NCBI GenBank assembly: GCA_964599835.1
Contig: CAZRHF010000005.1
Location: 1-46,428 of the forward strand
DNA from: SFWF01 sp964599835
GTDB taxonomy: Bacteria; Bacillota; Clostridia; Oscillospirales; Acutalibacteraceae
Length of the DNA: 46,428 nucleotides
Direction: 5' to 3'
In this document: one piece after another, positions 7,524 to 15,735 of the stretch
Layout of the letters: each line of letters opens with the position of its first letter
Numbering within the stretch: the stretch's first letter is position 1
Translations under genes and position numbers: made by a program
Notes under the pieces: generated by a model
Told to the model about the DNA's origin: nothing
The model's database searches: none
What the model saw: only the letters and a program-made list of their open reading frames with translations

Positions 7524-7552
7524 TTGACCGTAGGGTAAAAATATGGTAAAAA
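7524..7552 (+). promoter_or_regulatory. Promoter giving a very short leader
   Basis: -35 TTGACC (7524-7529), 17-bp spacer, -10 TAAAAA (7547-7552) preceded by TGG, an extended -10. Transcription should start near 7559, which is the first base of GGTGAT, the ribosome site of the next gene. The leader would be ~10 nt. Confidence 0.6.
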
Positions 7553-7568
7553 TAGATAGGTGATAAAA

Positions 7569-8558
7569 ATGAAAAAGCTTTTGGCAATACTTATTTCTTT
7601 ATGCGTTATGTTTTCCCTCACAGCCTGTTCGGGACTTGAGGACGTTTTGGATCTCGGCGGGTCGGGTCAGGTCATCTTTAATCCCACCACCGAAAAGAAG
7701 GGTATCGAGAGGGTCGACTGTGACACACTTGACGTTACGGTAGATATCTCCTCCGCTCACATCGCCCTTGACACCGAGGAATACCACCGTTTTGTAAATC
7801 TGAGCGAGACCGAGCAGAAGGTCTATCTTGCTATCGAAGAAGCTGTTAAGATCGCCGATATCAGCGTCGACCTTACCGACCTTTCGATAAACTACGAAAG
7901 GGCTATGGAGATAGCACAGATATTTATGGCCGACTGTCCCCAATATTTTTATCTTTCCAAATATATAAACGCCACCCACTACGAGGGTTCTGACGATGCG
8001 GTGGAGCTGAGACTTTATTATACCGACGGCAAGATCACCGATACCATGGAGGGCGAGACCCTTACGGCAGAGGCCGACCGCGATACTATCGAGTCGCAGA
8101 TAGAGGAATTTAACGATACCGTCGAGGATATTTTGGATGATATTCCCGTTTACGCCTCCGACGAGGAGATGGTCAAGGCCATTCACGACTATATCGTCGA
8201 TAATACCGATTACGACGAAGCGGCCGCCGAGCTTATCGACACCGACGATATGCCTCCCGCCTACACCGCCTACGGCGCCCTTTGCGAGGGTATGGCGGTT
8301 TGTGAGGGTTATGCTAAATCCTTCCAGTTCCTTTGCTACAGCGTGGGAATAAACTGCGCTCAGGTCTACGGAAGCGGCGACGGTGAGCCCCACATGTGGA
8401 ACCTCGTGGACATCGACGGCGAGTGGTACCACACCGACCTTACCTGGGACGACCCCGTAGGCGGAGACGGAAGAGTTTATTACGATTATTATAATCTTTC
8501 CTGGGATGAAATGAAGAAGGATCACGTTATGGACGATAACTTCTTAAGACTTCCGTAA
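7569..8558 (+). CDS. Transglutaminase-like lipoprotein
   Basis: 329 aa. The start is ATG with GGTGAT 4 nt upstream; an in-frame GTG at 7560 lies inside that ribosome site. The signal peptide ends in SLTAC (lipobox Cys ~20). Residues ~205-325 form a transglutaminase-like (TGc) domain with the Cys-His-Asp triad visible: Cys in MAVCEGYAKSF, His in EPHMWNLVDI, Asp in DLTWDDP. MVKAIHDYIVDNTDYD is the usual helix before it. Bacterial members of this family are generally extracellular or membrane-linked peptidase-like enzymes, and cross-linking activity is not implied. The N-terminal ~180 residues are an unrecognised helical region. It is upstream of sigK, but an intervening hairpin separates their transcripts. 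Confidence 0.88.
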   Translation: MKKLLAILISLCVMFSLTACSGLEDVLDLGGSGQVIFNPTTEKKGIERVDCDTLDVTVDISSAHIALDTEEYHRFVNLSETEQKVYLAIEEAVKIADISVDLTDLSINYERAMEIAQIFMADCPQYFYLSKYINATHYEGSDDAVELRLYYTDGKITDTMEGETLTAEADRDTIESQIEEFNDTVEDILDDIPVYASDEEMVKAIHDYIVDNTDYDEAAAELIDTDDMPPAYTAYGALCEGMAVCEGYAKSFQFLCYSVGINCAQVYGSGDGEPHMWNLVDIDGEWYHTDLTWDDPVGGDGRVYYDYYNLSWDEMKKDHVMDDNFLRLP

Positions 8559-8600
8559 TATAAAAACACAAACCGTCGTAAGGACAGGCAAAAATTTTCA

Positions 8601-8634
8601 CCCCTTTCATACAATTAAGTGTGAAAGGGGTTTT
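8601..8634 (+). terminator. Terminator-like hairpin that covers the sigK ribosome site
   Basis: CCCCTTTCATAC (8601-8612) pairs with GTGTGAAAGGGG (8619-8630), one G-U pair, with loop AATTAA, then TTTTATT. It has the form of a terminator for the transglutaminase gene. The 3' arm AAAGGGG is also the only ribosome site of sigK (ATG at 8638), so read-through RNA would hide the sigK start. Confidence 0.7.
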
Positions 8635-8637
8635 ATT

Positions 8638-9315
8638 ATGCTTGCATTTTTACTGCAGATAGCATCCAATATCTTTTATTTTGCGCTTCATATTACGGGG
8701 ATAGGCTCCTTCCCCCCTGCCCTTACGGCAAAGGAGGAAAAAGAACTGCTCCTACGTATGCAGAACGGGGATGACGGCGCGAGACAAAAGCTTATAGAAC
8801 ATAATTTAAGACTGGTTGCCCACGTTATCAAGAAATATTACAGCAATTCCTGCGACCAGGAGGATCTGATCTCTATAGGCACCATCGGACTTATCAAGGC
8901 GGTTTCTACCTTTAAACCCGAAAAGGGAAGCAGGCTTGCCACCTACGCCTCCCGATGTATCGAAAACGAGGTTCTGATGTATTTTCGGTCGATTAAAAAA
9001 TCGAGTCAGGACCTGCATTTCGGGGACCCGATAGAGTCCTCCAAGGACGGCACCGCACTTACTCTTATGGACGTGATCGCGGATGAAGTAAATATTGCCG
9101 ACGAAATAGACAAAAAGGTCAAGCTTACAAGGCTTAAGGTCTTGCTTGAAACCGCCCTTGACGACCGCGAAAAGGAGATAATACGGCTTAGGTACGGTAT
9201 CGGCGCGAAAAAGGAACTGACCCAACGGGAGGTTGCAAAGATCCTCGGGATATCGAGAAGTTACGTCTCAAGGATTGAGACCTCTGTACTTAAGAAGCTT
9301 CGGCAGATGCTTTAA
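8638..9315 (+). CDS. sigK: RNA polymerase sporulation sigma factor SigK
   Basis: 225 aa, near the usual length for pro-SigK. The hydrophobic N-terminus (LAFLLQIASNIFYFALHITG) followed by FPPALTAKEEKELL is the typical pro-sequence and first conserved block. Region 2 is at ~45-115 (EHNLRLVAHVIKKYY, DLISIGTIGLIKAVSTF) and region 4 at ~165-222 (LTQREVAKILGISRSYVSRI). SigK directs late mother-cell gene expression in sporulation, after processing of the pro-sequence. The gene is uninterrupted, so no skin-type element is present. Its last 26 bp overlap the convergent AraC gene. Start and ribosome site lie in the preceding hairpin. Confidence 0.95.
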   Translation: MLAFLLQIASNIFYFALHITGIGSFPPALTAKEEKELLLRMQNGDDGARQKLIEHNLRLVAHVIKKYYSNSCDQEDLISIGTIGLIKAVSTFKPEKGSRLATYASRCIENEVLMYFRSIKKSSQDLHFGDPIESSKDGTALTLMDVIADEVNIADEIDKKVKLTRLKVLLETALDDREKEIIRLRYGIGAKKELTQREVAKILGISRSYVSRIETSVLKKLRQML

Positions 9316-10027
9316 ACTGTGTTGGGGTGAGTCCCGTTGTTTTTTTGAAAAAGCGGCTGAAATAAAGCTCATCGGAAAAACCGCAGAGAAGGGCGATCTC
9401 TTTAAAAGGCTTGTCTGTAAAGGAAAGAAGCTGTTTTGCCTGCCTTATCCTGAGAGCCAGGATATAGGCCTTGGGGGTCAGTCCGTACTGCTTTTTAAAG
9501 GTGTTTATAAAGTGTACCGCCGTAAAGCCTGTCTCTTTTGCAAGGTCTGTTACCGAAATATCGGATGCAAAATTCTTTTCAATATATTCGGCGGCCTTAT
9601 CTATTGGAGTATTCTCCTTCCTGACGGTTAAAAGACTGTATATGATATCCTTGCAGTAATGAAGGTGTATGGAAGAAATGACAGGATGATGACAGTAGAT
9701 ACAGCTTTCCAGCATTAACATATTAAAACCGAATCGGGTCGGGTCGGAAAGCTTCTGTTCCCCTTCGGCCGGTTCGTCGGGAGAGGTGAATTTTATCATA
9801 CAAAGCTCGGCGGTAGTGCGTATTTCTCTTTTAAAAGACTTATGCGGAGGGCAGTATATTACGGCAGGAGCGGTAGCGATTTTTGTTTCTCCTTCCCCTA
9901 TCGAATAGGAAAAGCTTCCGCTTTTAAGGCAGAAAAGGGTTGGCTCCGAGTAGGTCTCGCTTTTAAATCTGAATTTGGTAAGATTTTTAAAATATGTACA
10001 AAAAGCTATTTCAAGTTCGCTTATCAC
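9290..10027 (-). CDS. AraC-family transcriptional regulator (1)
   Basis: 245 aa from a GTG start with GGGTGAT 4 nt upstream. An in-frame GTG 9 bases earlier overlaps that ribosome site. The N-terminal ~130 residues form a cupin-like ligand domain (PTLFCLKSGSFSYSI, APAVIYCPPHKSF). The C-terminal ~100 carry two helix-turn-helix motifs (ISVTDLAKETGFTAVHFINT and FKEIALLCGFSDELYFSRFF), the AraC signature. It is divergent from the FAD oxidoreductase at 10126, and tandem repeats in the shared gap suggest it controls that gene. Similar repeats lie before the 200-1759 hydrolase gene. The inducer is unknown, probably a sugar derivative. The 3' end overlaps sigK antisense by 26 bp. Confidence 0.92.
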   Translation of the reverse strand: MISELEIAFCTYFKNLTKFRFKSETYSEPTLFCLKSGSFSYSIGEGETKIATAPAVIYCPPHKSFKREIRTTAELCMIKFTSPDEPAEGEQKLSDPTRFGFNMLMLESCIYCHHPVISSIHLHYCKDIIYSLLTVRKENTPIDKAAEYIEKNFASDISVTDLAKETGFTAVHFINTFKKQYGLTPKAYILALRIRQAKQLLSFTDKPFKEIALLCGFSDELYFSRFFKKTTGLTPTQFKASAEAS

Positions 10028-10050
10028 CGATATCACCCATTTTAATTTAG

Positions 10051-10104
10051 TCCATATTAAGTATAATTTATTCCATTGAAAAAATCAAGCCTCCGAGGTA
10101 CTAT
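10051..10104. promoter_or_regulatory. Divergent promoter region with tandem TCCAT boxes
   Basis: TCCAT occurs at 10051-10055 and 10072-10076, 21 bp apart in the same orientation. On the plus strand, -35 TTGAAA (10076-10081), 17-bp spacer and -10 TACTAT (10099-10104) follow, and this serves the FAD oxidoreductase. On the minus strand TATACT (10065-10060) is a possible -10 for the AraC gene. The plus promoter core is identical to that of the 200-1759 gene. Confidence 0.6.
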
Positions 10105-10125
10105 TTGCTTAAAGGAGTGATTTTT

Positions 10126-11307
10126 ATGGAAATTATTACCGAAAACTTTAACACACCCGTTTACGGCGAATACGACATTATAGTAGTGGGCTCGGGTCCT
10201 GCAGGCTGTGGCGCGGCCATAACCGCCGCAAGGCAAGGTCTTAAGGTTCTTCTTATTGAGAAAAACAACTGCTTAGGCGGTGCCTGGACGACGGGATTTA
10301 TGAATCCCCTTTTCGACTATGAGAAAAAGGACGGTATTCTCATAGAGTTTATCGACGCCCTGAAAGATAAAAACCAATGGGGCGGCTTCTGGGGTCATAG
10401 CTTCAACTATGAATATATGAAGTATATCCTCGAAAATAAGGCAATAGAAAGCGGCGTTGAAGTTCTTTACAACACCAATTTTTCCAAGACTCTTTGCGAG
10501 GATAAGAAGGTTTACGGTGTTGTTTTTGAAGACATTGAAGGACGTTTTGCGGCAAAGGCAAAATACGTTTTCGACTGCACCGGAGACGGAAACGTAGCCG
10601 CCGACGCAGGCTGTGCTTTTGAGCTTGGCGAGGACGGCGACTATACAAAATGCCAGGCAATGACCCTTATGTTTCTGGTTGGAAACATTCCCGAAAAATA
10701 TAAAGACGGCCTTAAGATATATGATATACTGCAGGCGGTCTACGATAAGGGCGGCAAGGAGATTCCCTTTAAGGTGCCCTACCTTATACCCGCACCGAAT
10801 ACCCATTTTGGAGTAGTACAGTTTACCCACATGTACGACTACGACCCCCTATCGGCCAGGACACTTACCGAAGCTACCATAGAGGGCAGAAGACAGCTTA
10901 TCGAAGCCTTTGAGCTGCTCACAAAATATGATGACGACTTTAAGGACCTTGAGCTTATAACCTCGGCAGGAGTTCTGGGGGTCAGAGAATCGCGCAGAAT
11001 TATAGGCGAATACAGGATAACCCTTGAGGACATACTCGGCGGCGCACAATTTGAGGATGCGGTAGCAGAGGTAACATTCGGAGCAGATATCCACACAAAA
11101 TCCAATAAGGGTCAGAAATGCTTTAAAGTTAAGCCCTATCAGATACCCATGGGTGCACTTATACCGAAGGGATATAGCGGAATTATCGTTGCAGGCAGAT
11201 GTATTTCGGGCTCCCGCGAGGCAATGGCCTCCTACAGAGTTACGGGAAACTGTTGTCAGATGGGAGAAAGAGCGGCACTTAAAATTGCCCAAATTATTAA
11301 AGGATGA
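10126..11307 (+). CDS. FAD-dependent oxidoreductase (FAD_oxidored, PF12831-type)
   Basis: 393 aa from the ATG that follows AAAGGAGTGA. An upstream in-frame TTG would precede the ribosome site. The N-terminal Rossmann motif VVGSGPAGCGAA and a downstream GlxxEKNNCLGG-like stretch bind FAD. Later conserved blocks are YVFDCTGDGNVAADAG (~155-170), GVRESRRIIGEY (~290) and a C-terminal GIIVAGRCISGSREAMAS, all typical of the FAD_oxidored family often found with glycan or aromatic catabolism genes. No signal peptide, so cytoplasmic. It is alone, divergent from an AraC regulator, and ends before a terminator. The substrate cannot be deduced. Confidence 0.88.
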   Translation: MEIITENFNTPVYGEYDIIVVGSGPAGCGAAITAARQGLKVLLIEKNNCLGGAWTTGFMNPLFDYEKKDGILIEFIDALKDKNQWGGFWGHSFNYEYMKYILENKAIESGVEVLYNTNFSKTLCEDKKVYGVVFEDIEGRFAAKAKYVFDCTGDGNVAADAGCAFELGEDGDYTKCQAMTLMFLVGNIPEKYKDGLKIYDILQAVYDKGGKEIPFKVPYLIPAPNTHFGVVQFTHMYDYDPLSARTLTEATIEGRRQLIEAFELLTKYDDDFKDLELITSAGVLGVRESRRIIGEYRITLEDILGGAQFEDAVAEVTFGADIHTKSNKGQKCFKVKPYQIPMGALIPKGYSGIIVAGRCISGSREAMASYRVTGNCCQMGERAALKIAQIIKG

Positions 11308-11353
11308 TTTTCAGCGCATATCAGTAAATTATCTTGCCATTCACAAGTCTGCT

Positions 11354-11377
11354 CGGGAGGAGCAAGCCCCTCCCATA
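11354..11377. repeat. GGGAGG...CCTCCC palindromic repeat
   Basis: GGGAGG (11354-11359) pairs with CCTCCC (11368-11373) around AGCAAGCC. The sequence CGGGAGGAGCAAG recurs at the right edge (46407 on). This looks like a dispersed intergenic palindrome, not a terminator, because no T-run follows. Confidence 0.5.
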
Positions 11378-11403
11378 CAAGGCTCACAAAAAGCAGATAC
11401 AAA

Positions 11404-11429
11404 AAAAGCGGTTCTATTGAACCGCTTTT
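11404..11429. terminator. Bidirectional terminator
   Basis: AAAAGCGGTT (11404-11413) pairs perfectly with AACCGCTTTT (11420-11429) on a 6-nt loop. It separates the convergent FAD oxidoreductase and DUF1653 genes. Confidence 0.85.
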
Positions 11430-11431
11430 AA

Positions 11432-11647
11432 TTATTCTTCGATATAGGTAAAACGTTTATAGGTTTTGCCGTCGCGCTCAACCGTTTCATTCCACATTGA
11501 AGCAGGTCGCACGAAGTAGTCACCGCTACCGTAGAGGGCTTTATAGACCACCATCGGCTCCATTGTTTCAGAATGGTTGGCGATGGCTATTACCTCATAA
11601 AGATTACCCTTGAAGTGTTTATATTTTCCAAGCTTGATTTCTTCCAT
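11432..11647 (-). CDS. DUF1653 family protein
   Basis: 71 aa from the ATG that begins 1 bp after the stop of the aminopeptidase gene. The family core KLGKYKHFKGNLYEVIAIA followed by EPMVVYKALYG and ending near YKRFTYIEE fills the whole protein, so the longer upstream frame is not needed. DUF1653 proteins are small beta-rich proteins of unknown biochemical role, often fused to or near metabolic enzymes. No clear ribosome site is present, so translation is probably coupled to the upstream gene. It is the last gene of the operon running from 15921. Confidence 0.85.
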   Translation of the reverse strand: MEEIKLGKYKHFKGNLYEVIAIANHSETMEPMVVYKALYGSGDYFVRPASMWNETVERDGKTYKRFTYIEE

Positions 11648-11648
11648 A

Positions 11649-13046
11649 TTACTTGCAGAACTCATACATTGTGCGGTAGGTTTCATATACGTCGAACTTG
11701 GAAACTACCTCAAAGGGGGCGTGCATTGAAAGAACGGGAACACCAAGGTCAACAACGTCGACACCCATATTCGCAATATACATTGCAACCGTTCCGCCGC
11801 CGCCTAAATCAACCTTGCCAAGCTCGCCCGTCTGCCAGGTGATTCCTGCCTCGTCAAGCATATTGCGGACGTATGCTACGTATTCGGCCGAAGCATCGGA
11901 GGTTCCTGCTTTTCCGCGGGCACCCGTATATTTTGTTATAACTGCGCCGTAGTTAAGCTTTGCGGCATTTTTTGGTTCCATAACATCCTTGAAGGTGGGG
12001 TCCATACCTGCGTTTACGTCGGCAGAGAGACACTTGGAATTTCTGAGGGCTACGGTATAGTCCACTCCCTGAGCTTCGGCTATATCGCGGACAACATAGC
12101 GGAGGAAGTCGGAATTAAGTCCGGTGTTTCCGTCAGAGCCGATCTCTTCCTTGTCGGTAAGGATAGCGATGGCGGTCTTTTCGGGGTTTTCGACCTTGGT
12201 TATTGCCATAAGTGCGGGATAGGCACAGACACGGTCGTCGTGGCCGTAGGAGCCGATGAGACTGCGGTCAAAACCGATATCACGGGGCTTATCTGCAGGA
12301 ACACATTCGAGCTCGGCAGAGAGGAAATCATCCTCGGTAACACCGTATTTTTCGTTTAAGATAGCCATAATATTAAGCTTTACAAGCTCGCTTGCCTTAT
12401 CCTCCTTAAAGGGGCGGCTACCTATAAGAATGTTGAGCTCCTCGCCCTTTATGCCCTCGTTTAAGGTGCGCTTATACTGTTCCTGCGACAGATGGGGCAG
12501 AAGGTCGGTTACCACAAAGCAGGGATCGTTTTCATCTTCACCGATGCAGACGTCGACAACGGTGCCGTCCTTCTTGGCAAATACGCCGTGAAGGGCAAGG
12601 GGCATAGCCGTCCACTGATATTTCTTAATTCCGCCGTAGTAGTGGGTCTTGAAAAGGGCGAGCTCAAGATCCTCGTAAAGGGGATTGGGCTTAAGGTCGA
12701 TTCGGGGAGAATCGATATGGGCGGCGGTAATCATAGTACCTGCATCTGCGGTGTTTTTACCGACAACCACAAAAGCAACCGTCTTACCGCGGTTGTTTAC
12801 GTAGTATTTATCCCCTGCGTTATATTTTTTGCCCTGAACGTAGGGGGTGAAGCCTGCGGCCTCGGCAATTCGGATGGCCTCCTTTGCGGCCTCACGCTCG
12901 GTCTTGCCTTTAGCTAAAAAGTTTTTATAGCCTTCGCAAAACTCGGTTATCTTTTCCCATTTTTGGTCATCGACCGATTTAAGACCGTTTTTCTTGGAAA
13001 TAAAGAGCTTTTCCTTTAAAAGCTCGGCCTTTGATTTTTCACTCAT
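11649..13046 (-). CDS. M18 family aminopeptidase
   Basis: 465 aa, the usual length for M18 (aminopeptidase I) enzymes, which are cytoplasmic dizinc peptidases that remove N-terminal residues. The metal and catalytic motifs are in order: TAAHIDSPR (His, Asp), GHDDRVCAY (bridging Asp), TDKEEIGS (Glu-Glu), CLSADVNAG (Asp) and LSMHAPFE (C-terminal His). The ribosome site GGGAGG lies inside the last codons of coaE, 1 bp before this gene starts, which indicates tight translational coupling. Substrate preference (acidic or neutral residues) cannot be settled from sequence. Confidence 0.93.
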   Translation of the reverse strand: MSEKSKAELLKEKLFISKKNGLKSVDDQKWEKITEFCEGYKNFLAKGKTEREAAKEAIRIAEAAGFTPYVQGKKYNAGDKYYVNNRGKTVAFVVVGKNTADAGTMITAAHIDSPRIDLKPNPLYEDLELALFKTHYYGGIKKYQWTAMPLALHGVFAKKDGTVVDVCIGEDENDPCFVVTDLLPHLSQEQYKRTLNEGIKGEELNILIGSRPFKEDKASELVKLNIMAILNEKYGVTEDDFLSAELECVPADKPRDIGFDRSLIGSYGHDDRVCAYPALMAITKVENPEKTAIAILTDKEEIGSDGNTGLNSDFLRYVVRDIAEAQGVDYTVALRNSKCLSADVNAGMDPTFKDVMEPKNAAKLNYGAVITKYTGARGKAGTSDASAEYVAYVRNMLDEAGITWQTGELGKVDLGGGGTVAMYIANMGVDVVDLGVPVLSMHAPFEVVSKFDVYETYRTMYEFCK

Positions 13047-13047
13047 A

Positions 13048-13638
13048 TTATTTTCCTCCCGTAAGTTTGATTATAAGGGCTTTAAAGCTTTCCTTAAAGC
13101 CCTCCATATCAGAATCGTTATATATTATGTTTTGTGTTTTTTCACGGTAATATTCATCGGGCTTACCTGCCGACATACGAAGCTCAGCCGCTTCTTCCGA
13201 TATACTATCCCGAAGCATTATGCGTTTTTTGCGGATCTCCCGACCTGAAAGCACCGCAATTACATCGTCGCAGAGAACATCTGCACCCGATTCATAAAGG
13301 GTTGGGGCATCGAGAAGTATTTTACCACTTTCGGACTCCTCGATCTCGTTCTTAATAAGAGCGGTTATAAAAGGAAATATGGTTTTATTAAGAAGCTCGG
13401 TTTTTTCTTTTGAAACAAAGGCTTTTTTTGCAAGCTCACTTCGAGAAAGAACCCCGTCGGGAGTCAGTATATCCTCACCGAAGGCCTCGGATAATGCGGC
13501 AAGGCAGTTTTTATCGTCGGTGGCCTTTCGTGCCAGAAGGTCGCAGTTTACTATATGAAAGCCAAGCTTTTCGGCCACAGCACAGGCGTCTGTTTTTCCC
13601 GCGCCCGTAGGTCCCGTAAGTCCTAAAACGTATTTCAT
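13048..13638 (-). CDS. coaE: Dephospho-CoA kinase
   Basis: 196 aa. CoaE phosphorylates the 3'-hydroxyl of dephospho-CoA using ATP, the last step in coenzyme A synthesis. The P-loop GLTGPTGAGKT starts at residue 6, NCDLLAR follows at ~30-36 as the substrate-side motif, and the lid-type region LSGREIRKKRIMLRD is at ~130-145. The start overlaps the stop of tsaC by 4 bp (ATGA), and the 3' end abuts the aminopeptidase gene. The family usually has a glycine-rich loop GCIGSGKS; this copy uses a Pro-Thr variant but keeps the lysine. Confidence 0.9.
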   Translation of the reverse strand: MKYVLGLTGPTGAGKTDACAVAEKLGFHIVNCDLLARKATDDKNCLAALSEAFGEDILTPDGVLSRSELAKKAFVSKEKTELLNKTIFPFITALIKNEIEESESGKILLDAPTLYESGADVLCDDVIAVLSGREIRKKRIMLRDSISEEAAELRMSAGKPDEYYREKTQNIIYNDSDMEGFKESFKALIIKLTGGK

Positions 13639-14645
13639 AGCTCGATCACCCTGAATGCCGCCGCGCGGATGAGACGGTTATATACCGCCAGCGATACACC
13701 CGTTTTTTCGGGGGCGTGAATGTATATTTTATCCTTACCTAAGGTGTCGGCTTTTCTGAGCAAAGAAAAAATGCTTTTAGCCTGGGCTTCGCCGTCATTT
13801 TTTCCGCCGTAGCATAAAAAGTCGGTCTTAATGTCCTCTATATCTTCGGTGAAGCAGATGGCAAGGCAGTTTTCCTTCTTGTTTACGAAATCGGCAAAGG
13901 CGGCAGATACGCCCTCCACAAGGGTCACCTCGGTTTTCGGTGAATAGTGCTTATATTTCATTCCCGGGGAGGCCACTTTTTCGCCCTTTTCAGGCTCGGC
14001 AAGGACGGCCTTATCTATAACGAGGTCGGGCAAGAAGTCTCTCAGCTGTTCGGCGGTGACCTTTCCCGGGCGGAGAAGCCTTGGAGGGGTTACCGCAAGA
14101 GAAACCACGGTGGATTCTACTCCTACGTCGCTACTACCCGACATTATGACTCCGTCTATCCTGCCGTCAAGGTCGGCTATAACGTGGTCAGCGGCGGTGG
14201 GGCTTGGGGAGCCAGAAATGTTTGCGGAGGGGGCGGCAAGAGGAAGACCCGCTCTTCTTATGACCTCACGGGCAACGGGATGTGACGGCATACGCACCGC
14301 TACCGTATCGAGACCGCGGGAAACACTTTCGGCAATTTTTTTGCTTTTCTTAAGAACTATCGTAAGCGGTCCCGGCCAGAAGGCCTCGGCCAATTTTTTT
14401 GCATCGGGGCTGAACCCAGAGACGGCCTGATCTATCATATCAAGGTCGCTTATATGGACGATAAGGGGGTTATCCTGGGGGCGACCCTTGGCTAAAAAGA
14501 CCTTTTCAATGGCACTGTCGGAAAAAGCCGAGGCGGCAAGACCGTAGACCGTTTCGGTGGGAATGGCAACAACGCCGTCAGCTTTTAATATTTCTGCGGC
14601 GGCGGCTATTCCCTTTTTATCGTCGGTAAGTCTTTCGGTTTGCAT
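13635..14645 (-). CDS. tsaC: L-threonylcarbamoyladenylate synthase (Sua5 type)
   Basis: 336 aa. The YrdC-like domain (~10-200) shows PTETVYGLAA, AKGRPQDNPLIVH and APSANISGSPSPT, the family's substrate and ATP-contact motifs. A C-terminal Sua5 domain (~235-336, SPGMKYKHYSPKTEV as its linker) makes it the long Sua5 form. The enzyme makes threonylcarbamoyl-AMP for the universal t6A modification of tRNAs reading ANN codons. It sits between prfA and coaE; in Firmicutes ywlC is likewise downstream of prfA. prmC, the usual methyltransferase partner of prfA, is not in this cluster. Confidence 0.93.
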   Translation of the reverse strand: MQTERLTDDKKGIAAAAEILKADGVVAIPTETVYGLAASAFSDSAIEKVFLAKGRPQDNPLIVHISDLDMIDQAVSGFSPDAKKLAEAFWPGPLTIVLKKSKKIAESVSRGLDTVAVRMPSHPVAREVIRRAGLPLAAPSANISGSPSPTAADHVIADLDGRIDGVIMSGSSDVGVESTVVSLAVTPPRLLRPGKVTAEQLRDFLPDLVIDKAVLAEPEKGEKVASPGMKYKHYSPKTEVTLVEGVSAAFADFVNKKENCLAICFTEDIEDIKTDFLCYGGKNDGEAQAKSIFSLLRKADTLGKDKIYIHAPEKTGVSLAVYNRLIRAAAFRVIEL

Positions 14646-14656
14646 TTCAGTCTTCC

Positions 14657-15733
14657 TTACTGCTCGGCTTCGGCCTTGAGCATTTCTGTTCTGTAGTAGG
14701 TTATGAGGGAATCGACAACCTCCTCCATATCGCCGTTTACGATCTGGTCAAGCTTATAAAGGGTGAGGCCGATTCTGTGGTCGGTAACACGGCCCTGGGG
14801 GTAGTTGTAGGTTCGGATCCTTTCGCTTCGGTCGCCCGTTCCAACCTGGGCCTTACGGTCGGAGGCAATGGCCTCGTTCTGTTTCTCCTGCTCTATCTCG
14901 TAAAGACGAGAACGAAGGACCTTCATTGCCTTATCTTTATTCTTAAACTGGCTTCGCTCGTCCTGACATTCAACCACAAGTCCTGTGGGAAGGTGGGTTA
15001 TGCGGATGGCCGATTCGGTTTTGTTGATGTGCTGACCGCCTGCACCCGAGGAACGGAAGGTGTCGATCTGGAGGTCGGCAGGGTTGATATCCACCTCGAC
15101 ATCGTCGGCTTCGGGAAGTACCGCAACGGTTACGGTTGAGGTATGGATTCGACCAGAGGTCTCGGTTTCGGGAACGCGCTGAACGCGGTGAACACCGCTT
15201 TCGTACTTGAAGCGGGAATAGGCGCCCTCACCCTCGATCATAAAGCTGACTTCCTTATAGCCGCCAAGCTCGGTCTCGTTGGCATTTATTATTTCGACCT
15301 TGAAGCGCTTGGATTCAGCATACATAGTGTACATACGCATAAGCACACCTGCGAAAAGTGCCGCTTCCTCGCCGCCTGCACCGCCGCGGATCTCGACAAT
15401 AACGTTGCGGTCGTCGTTGGGGTCTTTGGGGAGAAGGAGTATTTTAAGCTCCTCCGAAAACTTTTCAATATTTGCTTTGGCCTCTAAATATTCTTCCTCA
15501 ACAAGGTCCTTAAAATCTTTATCGAGTCCGCCGGCGTCAAGAAGCTCCTTAGCCTCGGCTTCGCTTGTTTTGGCGGCCGAATATTCGCGGTATTTTTCGA
15601 CTATGGGGGTAAGCTCGGAATGTTCCTTCATAAGTTTTTTAAACTGCTCATTATCCGAGATTATTGCGGGGTCGGAAAGCAGCTGACCGATCTCCTCAAA
15701 ACGCATCTCGACCGCTTTTAATTTATCAAACAT
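14657..15733 (-). CDS. prfA: Peptide chain release factor 1
   Basis: 358 aa, standard length. The GGQ motif (SSGAGGQHINKT, ~230) catalyses peptidyl-tRNA hydrolysis, and the stop-codon-reading PxT motif appears as PET in RVQRVPETE. PxT rather than SPF makes this RF1 (UAA/UAG) and not RF2. The N-terminal helical domain and LFAGVLMRMYTMYAE are also typical. It is the second gene of the operon that starts at the DUF951 gene, only 2 bp away. Confidence 0.96.
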   Translation of the reverse strand: MFDKLKAVEMRFEEIGQLLSDPAIISDNEQFKKLMKEHSELTPIVEKYREYSAAKTSEAEAKELLDAGGLDKDFKDLVEEEYLEAKANIEKFSEELKILLLPKDPNDDRNVIVEIRGGAGGEEAALFAGVLMRMYTMYAESKRFKVEIINANETELGGYKEVSFMIEGEGAYSRFKYESGVHRVQRVPETETSGRIHTSTVTVAVLPEADDVEVDINPADLQIDTFRSSGAGGQHINKTESAIRITHLPTGLVVECQDERSQFKNKDKAMKVLRSRLYEIEQEKQNEAIASDRKAQVGTGDRSERIRTYNYPQGRVTDHRIGLTLYKLDQIVNGDMEEVVDSLITYYRTEMLKAEAEQ

Positions 15734-15735
15734 AG

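Noticed and set aside
8638..9315. A skin-type element interrupting sigK
   Set aside because: The reading frame is continuous, with regions 2 and 4 intact.
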